Assembly (NCBI RefSeq): GCF_040675875.1
Contig: NZ_JBEGII010000001.1
Location: forward strand, 3,410,001 to 3,474,000
Direction: 5' to 3'
Source of the DNA: Microbacterium sp. LWO12-1.2
GTDB taxonomy: Bacteria > Actinomycetota > Actinomycetes > Actinomycetales > Microbacteriaceae
Length of the DNA: 64,000 bases
Made by a program: the position numbers and the translations under genes. Position 1 is the stretch's first letter; each line of letters begins with the position of its first letter. The notes under the pieces were generated by a model. It searched no databases, was not told where the DNA came from, and worked only from the letters and a program-made list of their open reading frames with translations. Below are positions 8,166 to 17,150 of the stretch, piece by piece.

Positions 8166-9272
8166 TCAGCGGGCGCTGAACTCCTGCGCCACGACCCGCG
8201 CGGCAGCGCCCTGCAGCACCGCGTCGTCGAGTGCGCTGCGGCGCACCGCGGGACCGAGCGACGGATGCGAGGCCGCCTGCACGGCGGCGGCGGTCGCAGC
8301 GATGAGGTCGTCTCCCACGATCGAGGCGGGTCCGCTCAGCACGATGGTCGGCAGGTCGACGGCGGCTGCGATGACCGACAGTGAGGTCCCCAGGCGGGAA
8401 CCGGCGGCTGCGAGCACCGCAGCCTGATCGGCGGTCACCGCTGCACCGAGTCGCCGTGACAGGGCGGGAACGGATGCCCAGGCGTGCACGCAGCCGATGC
8501 GTCCGCAGGGGCAGGTGTCTCCGGGGTCACCGCCGGCGACGACGTGCGCGAGTTCTCTGGCCCCGGTCGATCGCTCGACGGGGGCGCCGTCGTCGTCGAA
8601 GGCGCGGATGGCTGTGCCGATGCGCGCGCCCAGGCGCACCAGGAGGAAGTCGGAGTCGCCGTCGCCGAAGCGCAGCTCGGCATCCGCTGCGAGGTCGGCG
8701 TCGTCGAACAGGTGCACGGGGGCGTCGATCGTCTGGGCGAGGAGTGCGCTCAGGCCCAGGAGCGCGGAGGAGCCGCTCGGCGCGCCGATCCCGACTCCGA
8801 GCGGGGGGTGGGAGGCGAGTCGGGAGAGCTCGCCGATCAGCGCTGCCGCCGCCGCGACCTGGTAGCCATCGTTCGGGCGCACGAGGCGGTGCGCGAGGCG
8901 TCCGTCCGGAGTGGCGAGGGCGCCGGCGATATGGTCCGGCGCGCTCAGGTCGAGCGCGATCACCTGAACGGCGCGCTGGTCGAACTCGAGCATCACCGCG
9001 GGCTTGCCCGGCCGCGCATCCTGGCTCTGGCCGCTCTCGCGCAGTACGCCGTCGTCGAGCAGATCTTTGACGAGCTCGGAGATCGTCGGCCGTGCCAGTC
9101 CTGTCAGCCGTGCGAGGTCGGCGCGGCTGACGACCGAGTGCTGCATGAGGGTGCGCAGCACCAGACCGCGATTGCGATGGCGGATGCCCTGGGCGTGGGT
9201 GTTCACGCTCGGGGTGCGCGGCGTCGTGCCCGGTGTCTTCAGGGGTGTCGCAGGAGGAAGGAGGGTGCTCAT
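8166..9272 (-). CDS. ROK family transcriptional regulator
   Basis: A 368-residue NagC/XylR-type regulator. The N-terminal winged helix (about residues 30-95) reads RGLVLRTLMQHSVVSRADLARLTGLARPTISELVKDLL in outline; the C-terminal part is a ROK domain. The zinc-binding CPCGRIGC motif is present. The sugar-kinase ATP motif is degenerate (SAPDHIAGALATPDG), so it is a sensor and not a kinase. It is divergent from the second ROK gene across a 230-bp region with an AT-rich palindrome, which probably controls both. Confidence 0.87.
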   Translation of the reverse strand: MSTLLPPATPLKTPGTTPRTPSVNTHAQGIRHRNRGLVLRTLMQHSVVSRADLARLTGLARPTISELVKDLLDDGVLRESGQSQDARPGKPAVMLEFDQRAVQVIALDLSAPDHIAGALATPDGRLAHRLVRPNDGYQVAAAAALIGELSRLASHPPLGVGIGAPSGSSALLGLSALLAQTIDAPVHLFDDADLAADAELRFGDGDSDFLLVRLGARIGTAIRAFDDDGAPVERSTGARELAHVVAGGDPGDTCPCGRIGCVHAWASVPALSRRLGAAVTADQAAVLAAAGSRLGTSLSVIAAAVDLPTIVLSGPASIVGDDLIAATAAAVQAASHPSLGPAVRRSALDDAVLQGAAARVVAQEFSAR

Positions 9273-9410
9273 GCGGGAGTGTCCGTTCGTGCATGACTGC
9301 GCGCGGTAGCGACCAGGACCGTGGCGGCCGGGCGTCCTAAGATCTGGGAGTAGTGCACGATGCTCCTTCGCAGGCGGCGGACACTGTGGCAGAGTCAGCC
9401 TCCGTCACTA

Positions 9411-9427
9411 AGTTTAGTAAATAAACT
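9411..9427. promoter_or_regulatory. Operator-like AT-rich palindrome between divergent ROK genes
   Basis: AGTTTA-GTAAA-TAAACT, a perfect 6-bp-arm palindrome in an otherwise GC-rich region, placed between the two ROK regulator genes. AT-rich palindromes of this kind are known targets of NagC/XylR-type proteins. Which of the two regulators binds is not known. Confidence 0.55.
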
Positions 9428-9501
9428 AACTGTGCCGAGCGTACGGAGTGGCGTGTGATCTGTCAATCGTGCTCCCCGGCGCGCAGACGAACGGAAAACC
9501 C

Positions 9502-10668
9502 ATGCTGAACAGCGACGATGCTCTCGACACGCAGGCATCCGTCCGGCGTGCGAACCTCCGCCGCGCGCTGCAGCTGGTGTTCCGCAGTTCGGGCACGCAG
9601 ACGCGTGCCGGCATCGCGCGAGCGACGGGACTGACCGCGGCCACCGCATCCTCCCTGGTCGCCGAGCTCATCGAGAGCAGCCTCATCGTCGACGGCGAGC
9701 AGGCCGCGAGCACGGGGGGCAAGCGCGCGACCACCCTGAGCATCGACGCCAGCCACCACCTGATCCTCGTCCTCGTGATCCAGCCAACGAGCGCCCGCAT
9801 CGCCCTCGTCGCACTCGACGGCACCGAGATCGACACGCGTCGGCTCGCGTACACCGCCGACACGCGCGACGCCGCACTGGACGAGGCGATCGTCGCGATC
9901 GCGGCGGAGTACGGGTCTCGGGTGATCGCCGCCGGCGTGCAGCTGCCGGGCACGACCGACGGCCGCTCGGTGCTCGAGAGCGTGCAGCTCGCCTGGCAGG
10001 ACGTGCCTCTGGCCGAGCGCTTCGAGGCGCTCCTCGGAGCACCGGTGCTGCTGGTCAACGACGTCGATGCGGAAGCGATCGCAGAGGCCGGGATGGAGGA
10101 GTCACCCTCCGGATACCGGCTCTTCATCCACCTCGGCGGTGGCGTGGGCGCGGCGATCACCCTCGACGGCGACCTCGCTCCCGGCCCGCGCGTTCGTGCG
10201 GGCGAGATCGGTCACGTGCAGGTCGAGTTCGGCGACGCGGCGCGCGAGTGCCGGTGCGGTCGGTACGGCTGCCTCGAGTCGTCGGCGTCCCTGTCGGCGC
10301 TGCTCGGCGAGGAGTTCACCGATGCGATGGAGGCGGATGCCGTCGCGGCGCTCGCCGCCACGGCGGACGATGCCGCCCTCGGGGCCGGGGCGCGAGCGCT
10401 CGCCAGGGCGATCAAGCTCATCAGTGCGCTGCTCGATCCGACAGAGGTCGTGATCGGCGGACCCGCGACCCTGCTCGGAGACCGGTTCCTCGCGCTGCTG
10501 CAGCAGGAGACGGACTATCACGCCCGCGGCACGGCCACGGTGCCGGTGCGCTACGCCGACACGCGCGCGACGGAGTGGGCCGGAGCAGCGCAGGCCGCGC
10601 TGACCGCGGTACTCGGTGTGCGCTGGAGTCCTGCGCAGCTGATCGCTGCGTCGCGCCCTTCGCGCTGA
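9502..10668 (+). CDS. ROK family transcriptional regulator
   Basis: A 388-residue ROK regulator. The N-terminal helix-turn-helix contains RAGIARATGLTAATASSLVAELI. The ROK domain has the zinc motif CRCGRYGC from about residue 250 and ILVLVIQPTSARIALVALDG in place of a true kinase ATP loop. The ATG at 9502 follows GGAAAA and gives MLNSDDALDTQ; a GTG 18 codons upstream is possible but poorly spaced from any ribosome site. It converges on the sugar ABC operon at 10.8-13.9 kb and may regulate it. Confidence 0.85.
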   Translation: MLNSDDALDTQASVRRANLRRALQLVFRSSGTQTRAGIARATGLTAATASSLVAELIESSLIVDGEQAASTGGKRATTLSIDASHHLILVLVIQPTSARIALVALDGTEIDTRRLAYTADTRDAALDEAIVAIAAEYGSRVIAAGVQLPGTTDGRSVLESVQLAWQDVPLAERFEALLGAPVLLVNDVDAEAIAEAGMEESPSGYRLFIHLGGGVGAAITLDGDLAPGPRVRAGEIGHVQVEFGDAARECRCGRYGCLESSASLSALLGEEFTDAMEADAVAALAATADDAALGAGARALARAIKLISALLDPTEVVIGGPATLLGDRFLALLQQETDYHARGTATVPVRYADTRATEWAGAAQAALTAVLGVRWSPAQLIAASRPSR

Positions 10669-10681
10669 CATCCGTCACCGG

Positions 10682-10757
10682 TTCGGGAGGAGAACTCCCC
10701 TGGGGGAGGAGCCGTTGCCGGCATCCGCTCCTCCCGAAGACGAGTTCTCCTCCCGAA
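10682..10757. terminator. Bidirectional hairpin between convergent genes, TCGGGAGGAG family (copy 1)
   Basis: Perfect 16-bp arms TTCGGGAGGAGAACTC (10682-10697) and GAGTTCTCCTCCCGAA (10742-10757) enclose an inner pair GGGAGGAGC / GCTCCTCCC (10704-10712 and 10727-10735), so each arm holds two copies of GGGAGGAG. It lies exactly between the 3' ends of the ROK regulator gene and the MalG-type permease gene and can serve both. A related element is at 53096-53170. Confidence 0.75.
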
Positions 10758-10764
10758 ACCCGTC

Positions 10765-11691
10765 CTACTTGACGCTGCCCGCCGTCAGGCCGCCGACCAG
10801 GCGCTTCTCGATGAGCATGAACAGGATGACGACGGGCAGGATCGCGACGATCGATACGCCGAACACGTACTGCCAGCTCGTCTCATACTGACCCACGAAC
10901 TTGGTCAGGGCGACCGAGAGCGGCTGGTTCTTGTCGGTGGAGAGGATGACGAGCGACGCCGCGAACTCGTTCCAGCAGGCCACGAACGTGAACACGATCG
11001 CGGTCACGATGCCGGGCCACACGAGCGGCAGGTTGATCTTGAACAGCACCGTGAAGCGACCGGCGCCGTCGATCTGCGCCGCTTCGTCGATCTCCTTGGG
11101 GATGCCGGCGAAGAAGGAGTGCATGATCCACACCGCGAACGACAGGTTGAACGCCGCGTTGATGAAGATCATCGCCGCCCAGGTGTCTCCGAGGCCCAGA
11201 GTCGTGAACTGGCGGAACAGGCCGGACGTGAGCACGGCCGGCTGCAGCATCTGCGTCACGATCACCAGGAACAGGAAGACCATGCGTCCGGGGAACTTGA
11301 AGCGGGCCGTGTAGTACGCCGCGGGGAGTGAGACCGCGAGCACGAGCAGTGTCGCGAAGACCGCGATGATAATGGTCGAGATCAGGTTGTACGGCAGCGG
11401 CGTCTCGGGGGTCGACCACATCGTGAAGTAGTTCTCCCAGTGCCACTCGGTCGGGAGATAGGTCGGGTCGACCGAGCGGATCTGCGCCTTCGTCTTCACG
11501 GAGCCGAAGAACATGATCACGTAGGGCAGCACGAAGATCGCGAGTACGAGGAATCCGGCGGCGGTACGCAGGATGACCCGCGGCAGCGAAACCTGATCGG
11601 CGGTGTAGCGCCTTTTGCGTCCGGGCAGGGGTGGGATGCTGCGGCCGCCGCGGCCTGCGGTGGTGACGAGCTCTGTCTCGGTGACGGTCAC
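10765..11691 (-). CDS. Carbohydrate ABC transporter permease, MalG type
   Basis: A 308-residue inner-membrane permease of the CUT1 family with six hydrophobic helices. The EAA loop is EAAQIDGAGRFTVLFKINLP, ending in the usual LPLVWPG. The GTG start was chosen because AAGGAGG lies seven bases upstream, inside the end of the previous gene. The open frame continues upstream only as the shifted frame of the MalF gene. It forms the pore with the MalF-type partner. No ATPase is encoded in the locus, so a shared MsiK-like ATPase elsewhere probably drives it, as is common in actinobacteria. Confidence 0.9.
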   Translation of the reverse strand: MTVTETELVTTAGRGGRSIPPLPGRKRRYTADQVSLPRVILRTAAGFLVLAIFVLPYVIMFFGSVKTKAQIRSVDPTYLPTEWHWENYFTMWSTPETPLPYNLISTIIIAVFATLLVLAVSLPAAYYTARFKFPGRMVFLFLVIVTQMLQPAVLTSGLFRQFTTLGLGDTWAAMIFINAAFNLSFAVWIMHSFFAGIPKEIDEAAQIDGAGRFTVLFKINLPLVWPGIVTAIVFTFVACWNEFAASLVILSTDKNQPLSVALTKFVGQYETSWQYVFGVSIVAILPVVILFMLIEKRLVGGLTAGSVK

Positions 11692-11693
11692 GA

Positions 11694-12656
11694 TCAGACC
11701 TCCTTCATGGGCTTGACGATCTTCACGTAGGCCGCGACGATCACGATCACGATCAGGAAGGCGATCACCGACAGGGCGCTCGCGACATCGACCTTCTTCT
11801 GCAGCTCGATGTACTTGAAGATCATCGTCATGATCGTGTCGGCGCCGTATCCGGGGATCGACCCGGTCATCACCTTCAGGATCGGCAGCGAGTTGAAGAC
11901 GTTGATGATGTTGATGAGGATCGCGACGGCCAGCGCGCTGCGCAGCTGGGGCAGCACGATCGACCAGTAGGTGCGGGTGGCTCCGGCGCCGTCCATCTTC
12001 GCGGCCTCGAGCGCGTCGGCGGGCACCGCCTGGAGTCCGGCCAGGATCGTGTAGGTCGTGAAGGGCAGCGACACGAAGATCGCGATCACGATCGACCAGA
12101 TGAACGCGGTCGTCGGGTTCTTGGTCCAGCCGTAGCCGACCGAGTCGGACGAGAGTCCGATGTCGTACAGGAACTTGTTGAAGACCCCGAAGTACGGCTC
12201 GAGGCTGTAGTAGAAGACCATGGTCGTCATCACGACGGATGCCGCCCAGGGCACGATCACGGCCATGCGCACGATCTGTCGCCCGGGGAAGGCCTTGTTC
12301 AGGATCTGTGCGAGTCCGAGTGAGATCACGACCGTGAACAGCACGACCGAGACGACCCACACGATGGTGCGGAAGAAGATCGGCCAGAACTCGGCGAAAG
12401 CGAAGACCGTGGCGAAGTTGTCGAAGCCCACGGAACCTTTGTCGAGCCCCGAGAGGGAGATGTCCCGCGTGGAGTTGTAGAACATGACGCCGGCGGGGAA
12501 CAGCACGACGCCGATGATGAGCACCAGCGCCGGTGCGATCCAGGGCAGCGCCTGGAGGAGGTCCTTCCCTCGCGACCTCCCCCGCGGGGTGTCGGGGGTG
12601 CGGGGGCGACCAGTGGTCGCCCCCGCCAGGTTCGAGGACTGTGTCGTCTGGCTCAT
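11694..12656 (-). CDS. Carbohydrate ABC transporter permease, MalF type
   Basis: A 320-residue CUT1 permease. After a charged cytoplasmic N-terminus it has six hydrophobic segments and the EAA loop EAAKMDGAGATRTYWSIVLP. Its stop is separated from the MalG-type start by only two bases, and its last codons carry the MalG ribosome-binding site, so the two are tightly coupled. It is preceded by the binding-protein gene 32 bp upstream. Confidence 0.9.
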   Translation of the reverse strand: MSQTTQSSNLAGATTGRPRTPDTPRGRSRGKDLLQALPWIAPALVLIIGVVLFPAGVMFYNSTRDISLSGLDKGSVGFDNFATVFAFAEFWPIFFRTIVWVVSVVLFTVVISLGLAQILNKAFPGRQIVRMAVIVPWAASVVMTTMVFYYSLEPYFGVFNKFLYDIGLSSDSVGYGWTKNPTTAFIWSIVIAIFVSLPFTTYTILAGLQAVPADALEAAKMDGAGATRTYWSIVLPQLRSALAVAILINIINVFNSLPILKVMTGSIPGYGADTIMTMIFKYIELQKKVDVASALSVIAFLIVIVIVAAYVKIVKPMKEV

Positions 12657-12688
12657 TCGTGTACCCGAACCTTCCCGATCGGCAGGCC

Positions 12689-13933
12689 TCAGCCTGCGTC
12701 GACCTGCGCCTGGATCTGCTTCAGCACGTCAGCAGCAGGCTGATCCTGCAGCTGGCCGAACAGGGACTTGAACGCACCGTCTGCGGCGGACCACTTGGCG
12801 TTCGTCGACGGGTAGAACTGCGCGTCGGGCAGCACGTCGAGGAAGGGCTTGAGGGCCTCCTCGCCGGAGAGCTGCTCGGCACCGGACTTGGTGACGGGGA
12901 GGAAGCCTTCGGCCTGCACCCACGGCACGTACACGTCGGCCGAGTAGTAGTAGTCGAAGAAGGCGGTGATGGCTTCCTTCTTGTCGTCATCGTTCTGGAA
13001 CGCCATCAGCTGATCCATGACGCCGAGCGTGAACGGCGAGCCGTCCTTGGTCGGGATCGGCACGATGGAGTAGTCCAGGTCGGGGTTGCCCTCGGCGATC
13101 TGTCCGACCGTCGGCGGCAGACCCACCTGCATGCCGATCTTGCCCTGGATGAAGATGTCCATCAGCGGCGACCGCTGCGTCGATCCGGGGTCGGCCTGCG
13201 TCGCGCCGGCGTCGATCATCTTCTTGATCTGCTCGGCGCCCACGAGGTTCTCGGGGGTGTCGATCGTGATCTCGGATGCGTCGCCGAACGATCCGCCGCC
13301 GCCCCACAGCCACACGGCAGCCTCGGCCTGGGCCTCTTCGGAGCCGAGCGGCATGCCGTATCCGGCGACTCCGCCGCCGAGCGCCGACACCTTGGTGGCG
13401 GCATCCAGCAGCTCGTCCCAGTTGGTCGGGGCTTCGACGCCGGCCTGGTCGAGCAGCGCGTTGTTGACGAACAGTGCACGAGCCGACGCGATCAGCGGCA
13501 GCGCGTAGGCCGTGCCGTCGACCTCGGCGTTCTTGAGGAACGACTCCTGGAAGTCGGAGTAGACGTCATCCGAGACGACGTCCTTCACCGGGTACAGGAG
13601 CTCGTCGCCGACGAATCCGGCGAACGGTCCGCCGTTGTAGATGTCGGGCGCCTCGCCGGCCTGGATCTTGGTGGAGACGACCTTCTCGAGGTTGTCCCAG
13701 GACTGCACCTCGAGCTTGACCTTGATGTCGGGGTTGGCCTTCTCGAACCCCTTGATGACGGTCTCCCAGTTCGCCTTGGTGCCGTCGGAGTAGCTGGGGA
13801 CCAGCAGGTCGAGTGTGGTCGACCCTCCGGCGTCGCCGCTGTCGCCGGTCGAACCGCCGAAGCCGCACGAAGCGAGCGTGAGTGTGGCGGTTGCCGCAAG
13901 AGCGACAGCGCCGAATCGCAGTGACTTCTTCAT
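12689..13933 (-). CDS. Extracellular sugar-binding lipoprotein (MalE/CUT1 type)
   Basis: A 414-residue solute-binding lipoprotein. A signal peptide with lipobox LASC (Cys 23) is followed by a Gly/Ser/Asp tether and a mature domain starting TTLDLLVPSYSDG. The ATG giving MKKSLRFG was preferred to a GTG six codons upstream because GAGGAA is well placed before it. It is the first gene of the importer operon and is divergent from the sugar-catabolic operon starting at 14295. This context suggests it binds the amino sugar, or an oligosaccharide containing it, that those enzymes use. Confidence 0.88.
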   Translation of the reverse strand: MKKSLRFGAVALAATATLTLASCGFGGSTGDSGDAGGSTTLDLLVPSYSDGTKANWETVIKGFEKANPDIKVKLEVQSWDNLEKVVSTKIQAGEAPDIYNGGPFAGFVGDELLYPVKDVVSDDVYSDFQESFLKNAEVDGTAYALPLIASARALFVNNALLDQAGVEAPTNWDELLDAATKVSALGGGVAGYGMPLGSEEAQAEAAVWLWGGGGSFGDASEITIDTPENLVGAEQIKKMIDAGATQADPGSTQRSPLMDIFIQGKIGMQVGLPPTVGQIAEGNPDLDYSIVPIPTKDGSPFTLGVMDQLMAFQNDDDKKEAITAFFDYYYSADVYVPWVQAEGFLPVTKSGAEQLSGEEALKPFLDVLPDAQFYPSTNAKWSAADGAFKSLFGQLQDQPAADVLKQIQAQVDAG

Positions 13934-14294
13934 GTGTGTTGCATTCCTCACTGTGTGTGTGGGTTGCCGCTCCGTCGGACGGGTGCCGCTCGGGTGAGGA
14001 GTGACTCCGCCGTTCGGTGGAGGGGGCGCGGTGCACAGTCGCAGAGCACTTCACGCGACGGTGCGTGGTGATCGGTTCCGCCGGGTGGCGGTCGTGATCG
14101 TTCAAGTCGGTTCGACTCGAGTCCTCGACGTCGATGGGGCGTGGCGTCGAGGCGGTGGAACTTGTTCGATTATTTGTCAGGCGAATAAACAAATCAAGAA
14201 AATCCTCTAGCGGATCTCCATGAGCGCCATACTATGATCGACTGAAGGCTTAAACAATCACAATCACGCAAAGATTCTTGAGAAAGGCACTCCG
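13934..14294. promoter_or_regulatory. Divergent promoter region of the amino-sugar locus
   Basis: These 361 bp hold no gene. The segment 14165-14285 is strikingly AT-rich. On the minus strand TTGATT (14197-14192) and AATAAT (14174-14169) are 17 bp apart and make a good promoter for the binding-protein operon. On the plus strand TACTAT (14230-14235) is a plausible -10 for the SIS-domain gene. The words AAACAAATCAAGAAAATC and AAACAATCACAATCACGC flank it and resemble repeated DeoR-family operators, so the DeoR-type protein at 18042 may bind here. Confidence 0.5.
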
Positions 14295-15191
14295 ATGACT
14301 GGATCGTCGCCCGGCGCACACATGCATGAAGAGCTCACCTCGCAGCCCGAGACCTGGGCCGCGGCCGCGGATCTCCGCGACGCTCAGGCCCTCCTCCCGG
14401 CTTCCGGAGCCCGCATCGCGGTCGTCGGATGCGGCACCTCCTGGTTCATGGCGCAGTCCTACGCAGCGCTGCGTGAGACCGCCGGCCTGGGCGAGACCGA
14501 TGCGTTCGCGGCATCCGAAGCGTTCGTCGACCGCGGATACGACGCCGTCGTCGCGCTCACCCGCTCGGGCACCACCACCGAGGTTCTCGAACTGGTCGAG
14601 CGCGTCAAGGGACGCATCCCCACCATCGGCGTGATCGGCGACCCGGAGTCGCCCCTCGTCTCACTGGTGGACGAGGCCGTGCTGCTGCCGTTCGCCGACG
14701 AGAAGTCGGTCGTGCAGACACGCTTCGCCACCACCGCGCTCGCGCTGTTCCGCGCCTCGCTCGGAGAGGACCTCACCGCCGCGATCGCCGATGCTTCGGC
14801 CGTGCTCGCCGCTCCGGCGGACGACGAGCTGCGCGACGCCGACCAGTACACGTTCCTCGGCCGCGGGTGGACCACCGGTCTCGCCCATGAGGCGGCGCTG
14901 AAGATGCGCGAGTCCTCGCAGTCGTGGACCGAGTCGTACTCCTCGATGGAGTACCGTCACGGTCCCATCGCGATCGCGGCGCCCGGTCGTGTGACCTGGC
15001 AGTTCGGCGCGGCTCCCGAGGGACTCCGGGCGCAGGTCGAGGCGACGGGGGCGCGATTCGTCGAGCACCCCATCGACCCGCTGGCCGAACTCGTGCGCGT
15101 GCACCGGGTCGCCCTCGACCGCGCTCTCGCGCGCGGACTGGACCCGGATCAGCCCCGCAACCTCACGCGATCCGTCATCCTGGACGCATGA
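14295..15191 (+). CDS. SIS-domain sugar-phosphate isomerase/deaminase (AgaS/GlmS-isomerase-like)
   Basis: A 298-residue protein with two SIS domains, the fold of the isomerase half of GlmS. Domain 1 has VVGCGTSWFMAQSYAALRE and the phosphate-binding ALTRSGTTTE; domain 2 has TFLGRGWTTGLAHEAALKMRE and SSMEYRHGP. Family members convert amino-sugar 6-phosphates to ketose 6-phosphates with release of ammonia, or act as deglycases. First gene of a five-gene operon with two sugar kinases, an aldolase and a DeoR repressor, it would provide the ketose 6-phosphate for the PfkB enzyme. No glutaminase domain is present. Confidence 0.8.
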   Translation: MTGSSPGAHMHEELTSQPETWAAAADLRDAQALLPASGARIAVVGCGTSWFMAQSYAALRETAGLGETDAFAASEAFVDRGYDAVVALTRSGTTTEVLELVERVKGRIPTIGVIGDPESPLVSLVDEAVLLPFADEKSVVQTRFATTALALFRASLGEDLTAAIADASAVLAAPADDELRDADQYTFLGRGWTTGLAHEAALKMRESSQSWTESYSSMEYRHGPIAIAAPGRVTWQFGAAPEGLRAQVEATGARFVEHPIDPLAELVRVHRVALDRALARGLDPDQPRNLTRSVILDA

Positions 15192-15216
15192 CGCCGACGC
15201 ACGACCGGAGCCGATG

Positions 15217-16209
15217 ATGACCAGGTCTGACCCCGCCGCCTCCGTGCCCGACGCCGTGCGCGACGCCTCGGGCGAGGTGCTTGCGGCGGTTCGCGGGTTG
15301 GGTGCCGGCGTGCCGGTGCTGGCGTTCGATGTGGGAGGTACCGACATCAAGTCGGCGCTGTTCGATGCCGACGGCACCGCGCTCGGCCTCCGCCGCACTC
15401 CGACGCCGGTCGTCGACGGGGATCGCACCGAGGTGATCATCGAACGTCTCGGCGTGCTCGCGGCGGAACTGCGTGCGGCGCATCCCGACGTCGTGCCTCA
15501 GGCCGTCGGTCTCGTCGTGCCCGGCATCGTCGACGCGGAGGCCGGTCTCGGGGTGTTCGCCAGCAACCTCGGCTGGCACGATTCGCCGCTGCGCGAACTC
15601 GCGAGCGCGCGACTGGGTCTGCCGGTGGCTTTCGATCACGACGTGCGCGCGGCGAGCTGGGCCGAGCGCCTGCTCGGAGGGGCACGCGACTATGAGAATG
15701 CGGTGGTGCTTGTGATCGGCACCGGCATCGCAGGAGCGCTGCTCGTGGGCGGCGTGCCGTATACCGCGGGTGGATATGCGGGCGAGATCGGGCACTCGCC
15801 CGTCGCCGAAGGACCGATCTGCCCGTGCGGTGCGCGGGGCTGTCTGGAGGCCGTCGCCTCGGCCGGCGCCATCGCGCGCCGCTACCACGAGGCCACCGGG
15901 GTCGCCCCGAACGGCGCGAAAGACGTGATCGCCCGTGCGGCGGCCGGTGACCAGCCGGCGGCGGACATCTGGAACTCGGCGCTCGACGCGCTGGCGCTCT
16001 CGCTCGCGCAGCTGACGGCCGTGATCGCCCCCGAGGCCGTGGTGATCGGCGGAGGTCTGTCGCGCGCCGGTGGCGCGTTGTTCGACGAACTCCGCGAGCG
16101 CCTCGCCGCGCGACTGAGCTTCCACCGCCTGCCGGTGCTCGTCCCGGCGGAGCTCTCCGGCAACGCGGGTCTGCTCGGGGCGGCGCTGCGGGCGCGGGAG
16201 GTCGCATGA
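15217..16209 (+). CDS. ROK family sugar kinase
   Basis: A 330-residue ROK kinase without an N-terminal helix-turn-helix, so an enzyme and not a repressor. The ATP-binding loop AFDVGGTDIKSALFD is intact at about residues 36-50, and the zinc motif CPCGARGC is at about 202-209. It should phosphorylate a hexose or hexosamine at C6. The second of two adjacent ATGs was preferred because GGAG then sits six bases away. Its stop overlaps the PfkB start by ATGA. In this operon a galactosamine- or glucosamine-type substrate is most likely. Confidence 0.85.
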   Translation: MTRSDPAASVPDAVRDASGEVLAAVRGLGAGVPVLAFDVGGTDIKSALFDADGTALGLRRTPTPVVDGDRTEVIIERLGVLAAELRAAHPDVVPQAVGLVVPGIVDAEAGLGVFASNLGWHDSPLRELASARLGLPVAFDHDVRAASWAERLLGGARDYENAVVLVIGTGIAGALLVGGVPYTAGGYAGEIGHSPVAEGPICPCGARGCLEAVASAGAIARRYHEATGVAPNGAKDVIARAAAGDQPAADIWNSALDALALSLAQLTAVIAPEAVVIGGGLSRAGGALFDELRERLAARLSFHRLPVLVPAELSGNAGLLGAALRAREVA

Positions 16210-17150
16210 TCCTCACCGTCACCCCGAACCCGGCCCTCGATCTCACCTGGCACGTCTCGCGTCTCACGATCGGCGAGACGCATCGCGCCGACGCCGGTGC
16301 CGTGCGGGCCGGGGGTAAGGGGCTCAACGTGGCACGGGTCGCGCATGCCGAGGGGGCGGCGGTGCGGGCGATCACGACCGCCGGCGGGCGCAGCGGCGCG
16401 GAGTTCGCGGAGGAGCTCGTGCGCAGCGGGGTGCCACACGCGCTGGTGCCGGTCGCGCAGGACACCCGTCGCAGCATCGCGATCGTCGACGAAGCCCTCG
16501 GCGACACCACGATCATCAACGAGCGCGGCCTCAACCCGAGCGACCAGGAGTGGGCCGACCTGCTCGCCGCCGTGGTCGACGCCCTCCCGAGCGCGCGCGT
16601 GCTCGTGATCTCTGGCAGCCTCCCACCCGGCGCTCCGGACGGCTTCCTGCCGCTGCTGATCGCGGTGGCGAAGGATGCCGGAGTGCCGGTGATCGTCGAC
16701 ACCTCCGGGCCCGCCCTGCTGCAGGCGGCGGACGCCGGGGCATCCGTCCTGAAGCCGAATCGCGCCGAGCTCGCGGAGGCCACCGGGATCACCGACCCCA
16801 TCGACGGTGCACACGCGTTGCTCGCCCGAGGCGCAGAGCTCGTGCTGCTCTCGCTCGGTGCCTCCGGGATGCTGGCGGTCACGGCATCCGACCTCGTGCG
16901 CGCCCGCCTCGACGAGCCTCTCGCCGGCAACCCGACCGGTGCCGGCGATGCCGCGGTGGCCGCCTGTGCGGTGCTGTACGCCGAGGGTGAGCGCGACCCC
17001 GAACTGATCCTGCGCCGTGCGGCCGCCTGGTCGGCGGCGGCCGTGCTGATGCCCCTCGCCGGCGACATCTCTCCGCAGTGGCCGGCGCTCGCCGCGCAGC
17101 TGCGCGTCTCGCATCCCGACCCCGACGCCGTCCGGAAGGACCTCTCGTGA
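16206..17150 (+). CDS. PfkB family sugar-phosphate kinase (1-phosphofructokinase/tagatose-6-phosphate kinase type)
   Basis: A 314-residue PfkB-fold kinase. The N-terminal substrate signature VRAGGKGLNVARVAHAEG and the C-terminal ATP/anion-hole signature NPTGAGDAAVAACAVLYA are intact. This subgroup (LacC, FruK, AgaZ-like) phosphorylates ketose phosphates to ketose 1,6-bisphosphates. It is translationally coupled to the ROK kinase (ATGA) and to the aldolase (GTGA), exactly the order expected if its product is cleaved by the next enzyme. Tagatose versus fructose stereochemistry cannot be decided from sequence. Confidence 0.87.
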   Translation: MILTVTPNPALDLTWHVSRLTIGETHRADAGAVRAGGKGLNVARVAHAEGAAVRAITTAGGRSGAEFAEELVRSGVPHALVPVAQDTRRSIAIVDEALGDTTIINERGLNPSDQEWADLLAAVVDALPSARVLVISGSLPPGAPDGFLPLLIAVAKDAGVPVIVDTSGPALLQAADAGASVLKPNRAELAEATGITDPIDGAHALLARGAELVLLSLGASGMLAVTASDLVRARLDEPLAGNPTGAGDAAVAACAVLYAEGERDPELILRRAAAWSAAAVLMPLAGDISPQWPALAAQLRVSHPDPDAVRKDLS